Assembly: GCF_009176305.1 (NCBI RefSeq)
Contig: NZ_BLAJ01000005.1
Span: forward strand, 1-64,000
From: Martinezella dioscoreae
GTDB lineage: Bacteria; Pseudomonadota; Alphaproteobacteria; Rhizobiales; Rhizobiaceae
DNA: 64,000 nucleotides
Direction: 5' to 3'
Shown in pieces: positions 36,942 through 45,086 of this stretch. Position 1 is the first letter of the stretch. Each line of letters begins with the position of its first letter. Both the position numbers and the translations under genes were made by a program. The notes under the pieces are model-generated. The model did not search any database and was not told the origin of the DNA. It saw only the letters and a list, made by a program, of their open reading frames with translations.

Positions 36942-37019
36942 TTGATATTTGATCACTAAAGCATGAGCCGATGTCGATATACCAGCGACGAATGGCAGTC
37001 TATCTTGATCAAATATCAA
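36942..37019. promoter_or_regulatory. paired LysR boxes between the regulator and the operon
   Basis: TTGAT-N5-ATCAc at 36942-36956 and TTGAT-N5-ATCAA at 37005-37019 each match the T-N11-A LysR-type box. Their outer 14 bases (36942-36955 and 37006-37019) are a perfect inverted repeat. One lies 46 bp before the LysR gene and the other 47 bp before the operon. Confidence 0.6.
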
Positions 37020-37065
37020 TGAGAAACAAGGCCGAAAGCCGGTCCCTGCAACTAAAGGTGATACG

Positions 37066-37611
37066 ATGATTTACACGGTGGAATGCAGCTTTGCCGATCC
37101 AGCCAGCGAAGCGGGGTGGAACGACTTCTATAGCCTGGATAAGCTCCCAGCCCTGATTTCGGTGAGTGGCTTTCACACCTCGCAGCGCTTGAAGGCAATC
37201 AGCCGCAATTGCCCGGTTTATCTTGCCATGCATTCGATCGATGGCCTCGATGTTCTGACGGGTGAGGAATATCGCCAAAAGGGTGGTGGAAATTTTGCGC
37301 GTTGGCAGCAGCACATCACCGATTGGCACCGAAACCTTTATGATGGCATCGAGCGAGCGCCGGCAATCGATGAAGACGAATATCTGGTGTTAAGCGCCCA
37401 TGGCCCCGAGCCCCTCACCCGCCTAGACCTCACCCCGTCCGCAATGCATGCGGTGGCAATGGAGAAGCTCCCGGAGCACCGTTGGCTCGCCAAGGTGAAG
37501 CGCTCCGCGATTGCAGACATTCGGCATCTTCCCGGGGATGTTCATGTCTACGAACCGATGACGACACAATTGACGAGTGGCAAGAATGCCGCCTCCGAGA
37601 CAGCGCGGTAG
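37066..37611 (+). CDS. unrecognised protein, probable dimeric alpha/beta barrel
   Basis: A 181-residue soluble protein. I recognise no named family with confidence. The sequence has two halves, each with a beta-alpha-beta pattern and Trp/Tyr-rich helices: TVECSFADPASEAGWNDFY with a LPALISVSGFHTSQRL strand, and later EYLVLSAH with YGDVHVYEP-like ends. This would fit a ferredoxin-like EthD or dimeric-barrel fold, which often binds aromatic or polyketide-type substrates. It is the first gene of an operon with a tautomerase-like and an MBL gene, 6 bp and 20 bp apart. Function unknown. Confidence 0.65.
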   Translation: MIYTVECSFADPASEAGWNDFYSLDKLPALISVSGFHTSQRLKAISRNCPVYLAMHSIDGLDVLTGEEYRQKGGGNFARWQQHITDWHRNLYDGIERAPAIDEDEYLVLSAHGPEPLTRLDLTPSAMHAVAMEKLPEHRWLAKVKRSAIADIRHLPGDVHVYEPMTTQLTSGKNAASETAR

Positions 37612-37617
37612 GTTCTG

Positions 37618-37944
37618 ATGCCGAACGTCACAATCTTCATCCCCGCAGAAAGCATGCCGGGCGACGAAGCACTTGCCGATCTCACGGAGCAATGCACCGA
37701 ACTTTGCACGGGCATCCTTCGAGCTGCATTGGCCAACGTGCATGTCATCTATGTCGCTGTCCGCTCCGGCCGAGGGCATCAGGTCTTTGCAGACATCCGA
37801 TATCGCCTTGAACCCTTTCGCACGCCGGCGGTCATGGATCGCTTCATGCAAGGCCTGGATGACGCCATCAAATATAAGCTCGCCCTCACCGCGCGCATCC
37901 GTTGCTTCGGCTATGGAGCCGCATGCCTCTACGCGCGAAACTGA
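37618..37944 (+). CDS. tautomerase-superfamily-like protein with N-terminal Pro
   Basis: A 108-residue protein starting MPNVTIFIP. The Pro at position 2 would become the N-terminal catalytic base after Met removal, the hallmark of the 4-oxalocrotonate tautomerase/MIF superfamily. Its length fits a MIF-like or CHMI-like member rather than the short 4-OT. Other catalytic residues cannot be assigned from sequence alone. It follows the barrel gene by 6 bp and precedes the MBL gene by 20 bp, suggesting one pathway with keto-enol chemistry. Assignment rests on Pro2, length and context. Confidence 0.6.
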   Translation: MPNVTIFIPAESMPGDEALADLTEQCTELCTGILRAALANVHVIYVAVRSGRGHQVFADIRYRLEPFRTPAVMDRFMQGLDDAIKYKLALTARIRCFGYGAACLYARN

Positions 37945-37964
37945 GCGGCTGGTTGGAGATAACA

Positions 37965-38822
37965 ATGACTAATCCAGCGTTTCCCAGCCAGCAGGTTGGC
38001 GACTTAACAATTACCGCCATCAGCGACGGCTACCTTGCTGCCAGCCTCGACCTTCTCTCGAATATCGACCCGACAGATGCTTCTCGAATGCAGGCGAAGA
38101 CGAGGATCGAGGATCCCGCCTCGATTCATATCAACTGCTACATGGTGCGTAGTGGCGGCCGCACGGCCCTGATCGACGCGGGAGCGGGCGGTTTCAAACA
38201 ATGGGGTGGCCGGCTGGAAACCAATCTCGCTCTGGCCGGCATCCAGCCTCTGGATATCGACACGATCCTGCTGACACATGCCCATCCGGATCACATCGGA
38301 GGGCTGATGAACGCTTGCGGAGAGGCCACCTTCCCGAACGCCGAGCTTGTCGTCCACAATCGCGAAATCGCCTTCTGGCAGGACGACGGCAATTTGAACC
38401 GAGCGCCGGAGCGCGCCCGCGGCAACTTTATCCTCGCGCGTCGAGCGTTCGACGGCTATCGCGGCAGGCTGCGCTCTTTCGATGCCGGTGAGGTGCTTCC
38501 CGGCATCACTGCGATGCCACTTCCCGGCCATACCCCAGGGCACACGGGCTATCGTCTCAATTCCGGCGGCAAGAATCTGTTGGTCTGGGGAGATATCGTC
38601 CACTTTCCCGCGATCCAGATTGCACGACCGGATGTATCGATCGCCTTTGACCAGGATCCACATCTGGCAGCATCGACGCGATCAAGGCTATTGGATCTCG
38701 TCAGCTCGGAGCGGCTGTTGATCGCCGGTATGCACCTGGGCGAACTCGGTTTTGCGCATATCGAGCGAACGACCGGAGCCTACGGCGTGACTTATGCGGG
38801 ACCTCATCGTCAGCAAAATTGA
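37965..38822 (+). CDS. metallo-beta-lactamase-fold hydrolase
   Basis: A 285-residue MBL-fold hydrolase. The metal motif HAHPDH is at residues 105-110, and further ligands are seen as His189 (GHTPGH), His193 and Asp210 (LVWGDI). The family includes lactonases, glyoxalase II and N-acyl homoserine lactonases. No signal peptide. The ATG used has TTGGAG six bases upstream. It ends in TGA overlapping the start of a decayed copy of the DsbA-like gene tail. In the operon with a tautomerase-like protein, a lactone or enol ester is a plausible substrate, but this is inference. Confidence 0.85.
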   Translation: MTNPAFPSQQVGDLTITAISDGYLAASLDLLSNIDPTDASRMQAKTRIEDPASIHINCYMVRSGGRTALIDAGAGGFKQWGGRLETNLALAGIQPLDIDTILLTHAHPDHIGGLMNACGEATFPNAELVVHNREIAFWQDDGNLNRAPERARGNFILARRAFDGYRGRLRSFDAGEVLPGITAMPLPGHTPGHTGYRLNSGGKNLLVWGDIVHFPAIQIARPDVSIAFDQDPHLAASTRSRLLDLVSSERLLIAGMHLGELGFAHIERTTGAYGVTYAGPHRQQN

Positions 38823-38939
38823 GGCCGCTCAAAAGATCAGCAATATGCCGTCAGCGGTGCCAAGACGCCGGACATGCCTGCCGGTGCGCTGCGCGATCTC
38901 GCCAAGATGGAGGCTGAAGCGCGTGCGGGGATGAACTAA
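38821..38939 (+). pseudogene. decayed 3' end of a DsbA-family gene
   Basis: This 119-bp piece matches the 3' end of the intact DsbA-like gene. Bases 38821-38838 align with 35681-35698 (3 mismatches), then a 34-base deletion, then 38839-38939 aligns with 35733-35833 over 101 bases with 10 mismatches. The frame after the deletion still encodes the family's last residues (QYAVSGAKTPD and AEARAGMN) to a TAA stop. There is no start or redox site, so it cannot be functional. It marks the right edge of the LysR-barrel-tautomerase-MBL block. Confidence 0.85.
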
Positions 38940-38973
38940 GCGGGCTTCCGCTTTTTCGATCAGAGCCGCAGGG

Positions 38974-39001
38974 GCTTCCGCGAATCGCCGATCGCGGAAG
39001 C
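38974..39001. repeat. perfect 10-bp hairpin
   Basis: GCTTCCGCGA (38974-38983) and TCGCGGAAGC (38992-39001) pair around an 8-nt loop between the pseudogene and the tetR stop. No T-run follows, so it is noted as a hairpin and not a proven terminator. Confidence 0.45.
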
Positions 39002-39020
39002 AGCTGAGCCATAACCGGCA

Positions 39021-39608
39021 TCAGGTCTTTGCCAGCAGTCCCGAAGCCATCGTCCGGAAGGCCTCTATCGCCTTGGGCAGCACCTCCGTCGGATTATCGC
39101 TGGCAGCAACCCAGAGAGCGGCATTCAGCGCTGCGCCGGAAATGAGCCGGGCTGCCGCCTCGGCATCGACCGGTTTGACCACCTCTTGTTCCAGAAGCTT
39201 TGACACCGTCTGCCGGGTCCCCGCGAGGCAGCTATTCTGACTTGGCCATTTCGAGGGATCGCCCAAAACAGCCGGCCCGTCGAGCAGGACGATGCGCTGG
39301 ACCTCCGGATCGAGCGCCATCTTGATGTAGGCCTCGCCTTCCGCAAGCAGTCCTTGCCAGTCACCGTCCGCCTGTGCGCCGATCTCCTTCGCCCGCAGCG
39401 CCATCTCATTGTCGATCTGATCGACGACTGCGGCGAGTAATCCGCGCTTGTCGCCGAAATTGTGGTAGAGCGCGCCCCTCGTCAGACCGACATCCGCCGT
39501 CAACTCATCCATTGAAGCCGCCGCAAACCCTTTCTCCGCGAAAGCTTTCCGCGCAGCGGCAATCAGCTTGGTGCGATTTTCTTCCATTGTTTCCAGGCGC
39601 TTTGCCAT
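39021..39608 (-). CDS. TetR-family transcriptional regulator
   Basis: A 195-residue repressor with an N-terminal three-helix DNA-binding domain (NRTKLIAAARKAFAEKGFAAAS and LTRGALYHNFGDKRGLL, about residues 8-58) and a helical ligand-binding domain. The ATG used lies behind GAGAG; upstream in-frame ATGs lie inside the operator region and lack ribosome sites. It is divergent from a RidA-family gene. Three equally spaced dyads fill the space between them, starting 19 bp ahead of the tetR start, so it surely represses both. Ligand unknown. Confidence 0.9.
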   Translation of the reverse strand: MAKRLETMEENRTKLIAAARKAFAEKGFAAASMDELTADVGLTRGALYHNFGDKRGLLAAVVDQIDNEMALRAKEIGAQADGDWQGLLAEGEAYIKMALDPEVQRIVLLDGPAVLGDPSKWPSQNSCLAGTRQTVSKLLEQEVVKPVDAEAAARLISGAALNAALWVAASDNPTEVLPKAIEAFRTMASGLLAKT

Positions 39609-39626
39609 ATCACTCTCAAATTTCAT

Positions 39627-39691
39627 ATACGTTTCGTATGTGAAATATTGACATACGTCGCGCATATCAATATTTCACATACGCACCGTAT
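39627..39691. promoter_or_regulatory. three TetR-type operators at 26-bp spacing
   Basis: ATACG-N3-CGTAT occurs at 39627-39639 (spacer TTT), in the form ATACG-N3-CGCAT at 39653-39665 (TCG), and at 39679-39691 (CAC). Start to start spacing is exactly 26 bp each time. Together with the sequence between, they form a 69-bp near-perfect palindrome (39625-39693). Confidence 0.75.
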
Positions 39692-39776
39692 ATCAAACGA
39701 GACGGCGGTTTGGAAGCCTCGCGCGAGCTTGCGTCCTTCCCATCTTTTCAGATCAACGCGAATGAGAGCCGACACC

Positions 39777-40199
39777 ATGACGACACGCAATGCAATTTTC
39801 CCGAAGAACAGACATGCGCTTTATGAGGAGCACGGCTATTCCGCCGCAATCCGTTCCGGCGACCTGCTGTTCGTCTCCGGTCAAGTTGGTAGCCGTGCGG
39901 ATGGAAGCCCAGAGCCGGATTTCGAAAAACAGGTCGAACTCGCCTTCGACAATCTGAGAGCAACCTTGGAAGCCGCAGGCTGCACCTTCGACGACATCAT
40001 CGATGTCACCACGTTTCACACCGATCCGGAGCGGCAGTTCGGCGCTATCATGACCGTCAAGAACCGGATCTTCACCGAAAAGCCCTATCCGAACTGGACG
40101 GCGGTTGGCGTCAGCTGGCTGGCGGGCTTCGATTTCGAAATCAAGGTCATAGCGCGCATTCCTGATTCTGGGGAGATGCGTGAGCCGCGGACGGCTTGA
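39777..40199 (+). CDS. RidA-family (YjgF/UK114) protein
   Basis: A 140-residue protein with the RidA/chorismate-mutase-like fold: YSAAIRSGDLLFVSGQVG, FDNLRATLEAAGCTFDDIIDVTTF and the C-terminal FEIKVIARI. RidA proteins hydrolyse reactive enamine/imine intermediates. The catalytic Arg of canonical RidA (Arg105 in the PAR strand) is absent here, where the sequence reads NWTAVGVSWLAG, so deaminase activity is doubtful and it belongs to an uncharacterised Rid branch. The start is the first ATG after the TetR operators with a weak GAGAG site. It is divergent from tetR. Confidence 0.88.
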   Translation: MTTRNAIFPKNRHALYEEHGYSAAIRSGDLLFVSGQVGSRADGSPEPDFEKQVELAFDNLRATLEAAGCTFDDIIDVTTFHTDPERQFGAIMTVKNRIFTEKPYPNWTAVGVSWLAGFDFEIKVIARIPDSGEMREPRTA

Positions 40200-40347
40200 G
40201 GGTATGGTCAGATTTCGGCCCGCGGCGGAAAATGGCCGTCGCGGGTCGGACGCGACCGCAAGGCTAAATTGGCGCAGCCGCGCCTCCAGCCGTTGCGAGA
40301 TGTGCGGAAGTCGCTATTTTTCTTCGTCGATGAAACTGCGGATTTCG

Positions 40348-41265
40348 ATGATGAACGTATCCACCCGTCCCGATCTGAGCGATATAAAACTGGGTGACTG
40401 GGTGGACCGCCGTTTGCCTGCGGCGTTGAGACCCTACACGCGGCTTGCGCGGCTGGATCGGCCCGTCGGCATTTGGCTGACGCTTTTTCCTTGCTGGGCA
40501 GCGCTCATCCAAGCCTCACATGGTTTTCCAGATATCAGACAGCTAGCAATTTTCTCGCTAGGCGCATTGCTGATGAGAAGCGCGGGCTCGACTGTCAACG
40601 ACATTGCGGATCGAAAGTTTGATGGGCATGTCGAGCGTACACGCTTTCGGCCATTGGCGAGTGGACAGATCGGCGTGCCGCAGGCCGTGCTGTTTCTGGT
40701 GGCGGAACTCACGCTCGCTGCTTCGCTTCTGTTCTTCCTGACGCCATTCACACGCCTTGTCGCGATCAGCGTCTTGCCGCTCGTGTTTGTCTATCCGCTC
40801 TGCAAGCGTTTCACCTATTGGCCCCAAGCTGTACTTGGCGCGGCCTTCAATTGGGGAATGCTGATGGCCTGGTCGGAAGTCACAGGCACGATTCCTGTCG
40901 GTGCGGCTCTGATGTGGCTCGGCGCTATCGCCTGGCAGATCGGATACGATACCGTTTACGCCTATGTCGACGTTCGCGACGATACGCGACTGGGCTTGAA
41001 ATCGACCGCCATCCTGTTCGGCTCGCGTGGCAAGGCATGTATCGGCTTGTTCTATGCCATTGCCGTCGCTGCATGGTCCGCCGGTGGTTGGCTGACGGGC
41101 ATGTCATTGCCCTATGTGGTCGGAATGCTCGTCATAGCCGTGCATCTCGGCTGGCAGACCTGGCGCCTCGATCTTTCACGCCCTGAGGTCAATTACCGGC
41201 TGTTTCTGGCGAATATTCTTACAGGCATACTATTGGCCGCAGCATCCTTTGCTGGATCGCTGTAA
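40348..41265 (+). CDS. ubiA: 4-hydroxybenzoate polyprenyltransferase
   Basis: A 305-residue membrane prenyltransferase that attaches the isoprenoid tail to 4-hydroxybenzoate in ubiquinone synthesis. Eight to nine transmembrane helices are predicted. The two aspartate-rich motifs are NDIADRKFD at about 84-92 and the second DVRDDTRLG near 210, and the first LDRPVGIWL helix is typical. The start is one of two adjacent ATG codons after a weak site; the frame is open upstream but unsupported. It lies 148 bp after the RidA gene and is probably separately expressed. Confidence 0.92.
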   Translation: MMNVSTRPDLSDIKLGDWVDRRLPAALRPYTRLARLDRPVGIWLTLFPCWAALIQASHGFPDIRQLAIFSLGALLMRSAGSTVNDIADRKFDGHVERTRFRPLASGQIGVPQAVLFLVAELTLAASLLFFLTPFTRLVAISVLPLVFVYPLCKRFTYWPQAVLGAAFNWGMLMAWSEVTGTIPVGAALMWLGAIAWQIGYDTVYAYVDVRDDTRLGLKSTAILFGSRGKACIGLFYAIAVAAWSAGGWLTGMSLPYVVGMLVIAVHLGWQTWRLDLSRPEVNYRLFLANILTGILLAAASFAGSL

Positions 41266-41274
41266 GCGGAACAA

Positions 41275-44200
41275 CTACTTCGCCAGCTCCGCCAGCTGCG
41301 TCATGACCACAGCCGCGCCCTGCAGTCGCTTCTCCGGTGTCGGCAGATCGCGGGTCAGGAAGACGCTCTGATCGGGGCGGATCTTGGCCATTGTGCCCTG
41401 CTTGGCGATGTAGCCGACGAGGTTGGCGGGGTTGGGGAATTCCTTGTTGCGGAACTGAACGACGACGCCTTTCGGGCCGGCGTCGAGCTTCTCGACATTG
41501 GCGATGCGGCAGAGCGACTTGATGTAGACGATCTTGAGGAGATGCTGCACCTCCATCGGCAAGGGGCCGAAACGATCGATCATTTCGGCACCGAAACTGT
41601 CGATTTCTTTCAGCTCGGTAATCTCGCCGAGGCGGCGATAGAGCGCCATGCGCAGATGCAGGTCCGGCACGTAGTCGTCGGGAATCATGACCGGCGTACC
41701 GACGGAGATCTGCGGCGACCAGCCGGTATCCTGGATCTCATCGACACCCTTGACCTCGGCGACGGCCTCTTCGAGCATCTGCTGGTAAAGCTCGAAGCCG
41801 ACTTCCTTGATATGGCCTGACTGTTCCTCGCCGAGCAGATTGCCGGCACCGCGGATGTCGAGGTCGTGGCTTGCGAGCTGGAAGCCGGCGCCGAGCGTGT
41901 CCAGGGACTGCAGCACCTTGAGCCGGCGCTCCGCAGTCGTGGTCAGTACCTTGTTGACCGGCAGGGTGAAGAGCGCAAAGGCGCGGACCTTGGAGCGACC
42001 GACGCGGCCGCGCAGCTGATAGAGCTGGGCAAGGCCGAACATATCGGCGCGGTGGACGATCAGCGTATTGGCCGTCGGCACGTCGAGGCCGGATTCAACG
42101 ATGGTCGTTGAGAGCAGCACGTCATAGCGGCCTTCATAGAAGGCGTTCATGATGTCTTCCAGCTCGCCGGCCGGCATCTGGCCGTGCGCGACCGCCACCT
42201 TCAGCTCCGGCACATCGGATTGCAGGAAGGCGTGGATATCGGCAAGATCGGCGAGACGCGGACAGACATAGAAGCTCTGACCGCCGCGATAATGCTCGCG
42301 CATCAGCGTTTCGCGGATCACGAGGGAATCGAAGGGCGAGATGAAGGTGCGCACCGCCATGCGGTCGACCGGCGGCGTGGTGATGAGCGACAGCTCGCGC
42401 ACACCCGTCATCGCCAACTGCAGCGTGCGCGGGATCGGCGTCGCCGACAGCGTCAGCACATGCACGTCGCTCTTCAGTTCCTTCAGACGCTCTTTGTGCT
42501 TCACGCCGAAATGCTGCTCTTCATCGATAATGAGCAGGCCGAGATTGGCAAACTGGATGCCGGCGCCGAGCAGTGCATGCGTGCCGACAACGATATCGGT
42601 CTTGCCTTCCGCCACTTCCTTCTTGGTCAGCGCCAGATCCTTGGCGCCCACCAGGCGGGATGCCTGCTGCACGCGGATCGGCAGGCCGCGGAAACGCTCG
42701 GAGAAGGTCTTGAAATGCTGCCGGGCAAGCAGGGTCGTCGGCACGACGACAGCAACCTGCACGCCGTTCATGGCAGCGACGAAGGCTGCGCGAAGCGCCA
42801 CTTCCGTCTTGCCGAAACCGACGTCGCCGCAGACGAGGCGGTCCATCGGCCGGCCGGCACCAAGATCCTCGCGCACCGCCTCGATGGCGTTCATCTGGTC
42901 ATCGGTCTCATCATAGGGGAAGCGCGCGGCGAATTCGTCGTAGAGCCCTTCGGGTGAGGTCAGCACCGGCGCATGGCGCGTCAGGCGCTCGGCCGCAACA
43001 CGGATCAAGTCACCAGCGATATCCAGAAGGCGCTTCTTGAGCTTCGCCTTACGCATCTGCCATGCGCCGCCGCCGAGCTTGTCAAGCTGCGCCTCGGTGC
43101 CCTCGCCGCCAAAGCGCGAGAGCAGATCGATATTCTCGACCGGCAGGAACAGCTTGGCATCGTCGGCATATTGCAGCTCAAGGCAGGCATGCGGTGCACC
43201 GGCAGCCTCGATGGTCCTCAGCCCAACGAAACGGCCGATGCCATGCTCGGCATGAACGACGATCGAGCCTTCATCCAAGCCTGCCACTTCCGAGATGAAG
43301 TCGGCGGCGCGCTTGCGGCGCTTCGAGCGGCGCACCATGCGGTCGCCGAGAATATCCTGCTCGCCGATGACGATGAGATCGCCGGCCTCGAAACCGGCTT
43401 CGAGGCTGAGTACGGCGGCAGCCGCCTCACCCTTCGCCAGGCCGCCGAGATCCTTGAAGGCCTCGATGGTCTTGACGCGCGCCAACCCATGTTCGGAAAG
43501 CACCTGCAGCAGGCGATCGAGCGAACCTTCGGTCCAGGCGGATATGAGCACCTTGCCGCCTGCCGCCCGCTTGTCGGCAATATGCTTGACGACCGCGTCA
43601 AAGACGTTGATGCGCTCGCTGTCGGCGCCATCGGTGGCGGAGCGCGCCCAGCGCGGCCCTTGGCGGGCATCAAGCTCGATGACGCGACGCGCCTCACCCT
43701 CATGTTCGTTGAAGGGCGAGATGCGGATGGCGCCGAAGGCGTCGAGCGCATTGCCGAAGGCCTTGCCGTCGAGATAGAGCTGACCCGGCGTGACCGGTTT
43801 ATAGGGCGTGCCCTGCGCCATCTGTCCCTTGGTCTGCTGGCCGGAATTCAGGCGGGCATCGTAATAATCGAAGACGAGCTTGGAGCGCTCCTCGGCCGCC
43901 TCGCGCACGGTGTGATCCGTGACCAAGCGGAAGCCCTTGAGATAGTCGAAAACCGTCTCAAGCTTCTCATAGAAGAGCGGCAGCCAATGTTCCATACCGG
44001 CGTATCGCCGACCTTCGGATACGGCGAGATAGAGCGCATCATCGCGCGTAGCGGCGCCAAAGGCGGAGAGATAGCTCTTGCGGAAGCGGCTGATCGTATC
44101 CGGCGTCAGCGTCACTTCGCTCATCGGATTGAGATCGAGCGAACGCACCTGCCCAGTTGTACGCTGGTTTGCCGGATCGAAGCTACGGATACTTTCCAAC

Positions 44201-44775
44201 GTATCGCCGAAGAAATCCAGGCGCACCGGCTCTTCCGTGCCGGGAACGAAGACGTCGAGAATGCCGCCGCGCACCGCATATTCACCGACCTCACGTACCG
44301 TTGCGACGCGATCGAAACCGTTGCGCTCCAGGCGGGCCGCGATGTCGTCCATCCGGACCTGATTGCCGGGACGGGCCGAGAACGCCAGGCTCTCGATAAT
44401 ATCTTGCGGTGCCACCTTCTGCAGCATGGCGTTGACGGTCACCAGCACGATGGCTGCATGCGGCTTGCGATGATGCGCGATCAGGCCAGACAAAGCCGCC
44501 AAGCGCCGCGCCGAGGTGTCGGAGCTTGGGGAAACGCGGTCGTAGGGAAGGCAATCCCAGGCCGGCAGGGTGAGTACCGGGATTTCGGGCGCGATGAAGC
44601 CGAGCATCTGTTCGACATCGGCCATGTGCTGGCCGTCAGACATGACATAGGCAATCGGTTGGCCGGCCTTTGCCATTTCGGCAATCAGGAACGGCTCCAG
44701 GCCAGCCGGAACATGACCGATCGTCATCGGCTCGCTGGCGGCGAGCAGCTTCTTCGCGTCGAAACCGGGGATCAT
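41275..44775 (-). CDS. mfd: transcription-repair coupling factor
   Basis: A 1166-residue ATP-dependent translocase that dislodges stalled RNA polymerase and recruits UvrA. In order: N-terminal UvrB-like region with QVRMDDIAARLERNGF, the RNA-polymerase-interaction CarD-like domain (EHGIGRFVGL near 500), and the RecG-like motor with Walker A GDVGFGKTEVAL near 650 and DEEQHFG near 750. The C-terminal TRCF domain is complete. It begins with the ATG that overlaps the sdhE stop by ATGA, so it is translationally coupled to sdhE. Confidence 0.97.
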   Translation of the reverse strand: MIPGFDAKKLLAASEPMTIGHVPAGLEPFLIAEMAKAGQPIAYVMSDGQHMADVEQMLGFIAPEIPVLTLPAWDCLPYDRVSPSSDTSARRLAALSGLIAHHRKPHAAIVLVTVNAMLQKVAPQDIIESLAFSARPGNQVRMDDIAARLERNGFDRVATVREVGEYAVRGGILDVFVPGTEEPVRLDFFGDTLESIRSFDPANQRTTGQVRSLDLNPMSEVTLTPDTISRFRKSYLSAFGAATRDDALYLAVSEGRRYAGMEHWLPLFYEKLETVFDYLKGFRLVTDHTVREAAEERSKLVFDYYDARLNSGQQTKGQMAQGTPYKPVTPGQLYLDGKAFGNALDAFGAIRISPFNEHEGEARRVIELDARQGPRWARSATDGADSERINVFDAVVKHIADKRAAGGKVLISAWTEGSLDRLLQVLSEHGLARVKTIEAFKDLGGLAKGEAAAAVLSLEAGFEAGDLIVIGEQDILGDRMVRRSKRRKRAADFISEVAGLDEGSIVVHAEHGIGRFVGLRTIEAAGAPHACLELQYADDAKLFLPVENIDLLSRFGGEGTEAQLDKLGGGAWQMRKAKLKKRLLDIAGDLIRVAAERLTRHAPVLTSPEGLYDEFAARFPYDETDDQMNAIEAVREDLGAGRPMDRLVCGDVGFGKTEVALRAAFVAAMNGVQVAVVVPTTLLARQHFKTFSERFRGLPIRVQQASRLVGAKDLALTKKEVAEGKTDIVVGTHALLGAGIQFANLGLLIIDEEQHFGVKHKERLKELKSDVHVLTLSATPIPRTLQLAMTGVRELSLITTPPVDRMAVRTFISPFDSLVIRETLMREHYRGGQSFYVCPRLADLADIHAFLQSDVPELKVAVAHGQMPAGELEDIMNAFYEGRYDVLLSTTIVESGLDVPTANTLIVHRADMFGLAQLYQLRGRVGRSKVRAFALFTLPVNKVLTTTAERRLKVLQSLDTLGAGFQLASHDLDIRGAGNLLGEEQSGHIKEVGFELYQQMLEEAVAEVKGVDEIQDTGWSPQISVGTPVMIPDDYVPDLHLRMALYRRLGEITELKEIDSFGAEMIDRFGPLPMEVQHLLKIVYIKSLCRIANVEKLDAGPKGVVVQFRNKEFPNPANLVGYIAKQGTMAKIRPDQSVFLTRDLPTPEKRLQGAAVVMTQLAELAK

Positions 44776-45086
44776 TTCGTCAATCCGAACCTTTCGGCGA
44801 TCTCTTCGAAATCGGGCTTGTAGGAGGCCAAGCGCTCAAAGAGAGGCGTCTGCAAATGCTGCGGCGTCGGCTGGCTGCCGAGAATCCATTTGAGGAGATC
44901 GTTGTCCTCTTCAGCCATGATGCGCTCAAGCTCGTCGAGATCGGCCTCGGAAAGGCCTGGCAGCTCATTATCGGCAAACTGGCCGAAGACCAGATCCATC
45001 TCGCGGATGCCGCGATGCCAGCAACGGAAAAGGATGCGCCGACGGCGAGGATCGAGATCGGCACTGCTGAGGGTCAGCCCAGTCAT
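44772..45086 (-). CDS. sdhE: FAD assembly factor SdhE (SDH5 family)
   Basis: A 104-residue helical protein that helps attach FAD covalently to succinate dehydrogenase. The conserved RGxRE motif is HRGIREMD near residues 25-32, and EEDNDLLKWI is the second helix pair. The ATG used has AAGGTG upstream; a GTG three codons earlier is in frame. Its stop overlaps the mfd start (ATGA), an unusual pairing with a DNA-repair gene that is common in Rhizobiales. Confidence 0.9.
   Translation of the reverse strand: MTGLTLSSADLDPRRRRILFRCWHRGIREMDLVFGQFADNELPGLSEADLDELERIMAEEDNDLLKWILGSQPTPQHLQTPLFERLASYKPDFEEIAERFGLTK

Noticed and set aside
38821..38939. Treating the DsbA-like tail as a functional small gene
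   Set aside because: It has no start codon in the right frame, lacks the CPWC site and has a 34-base deletion relative to the intact gene.
42973..44823. Plus-strand frame of about 600 codons opposite mfd
   Set aside because: Antisense of a clear mfd, low-complexity His/Arg/Ala-rich translation, no domain.
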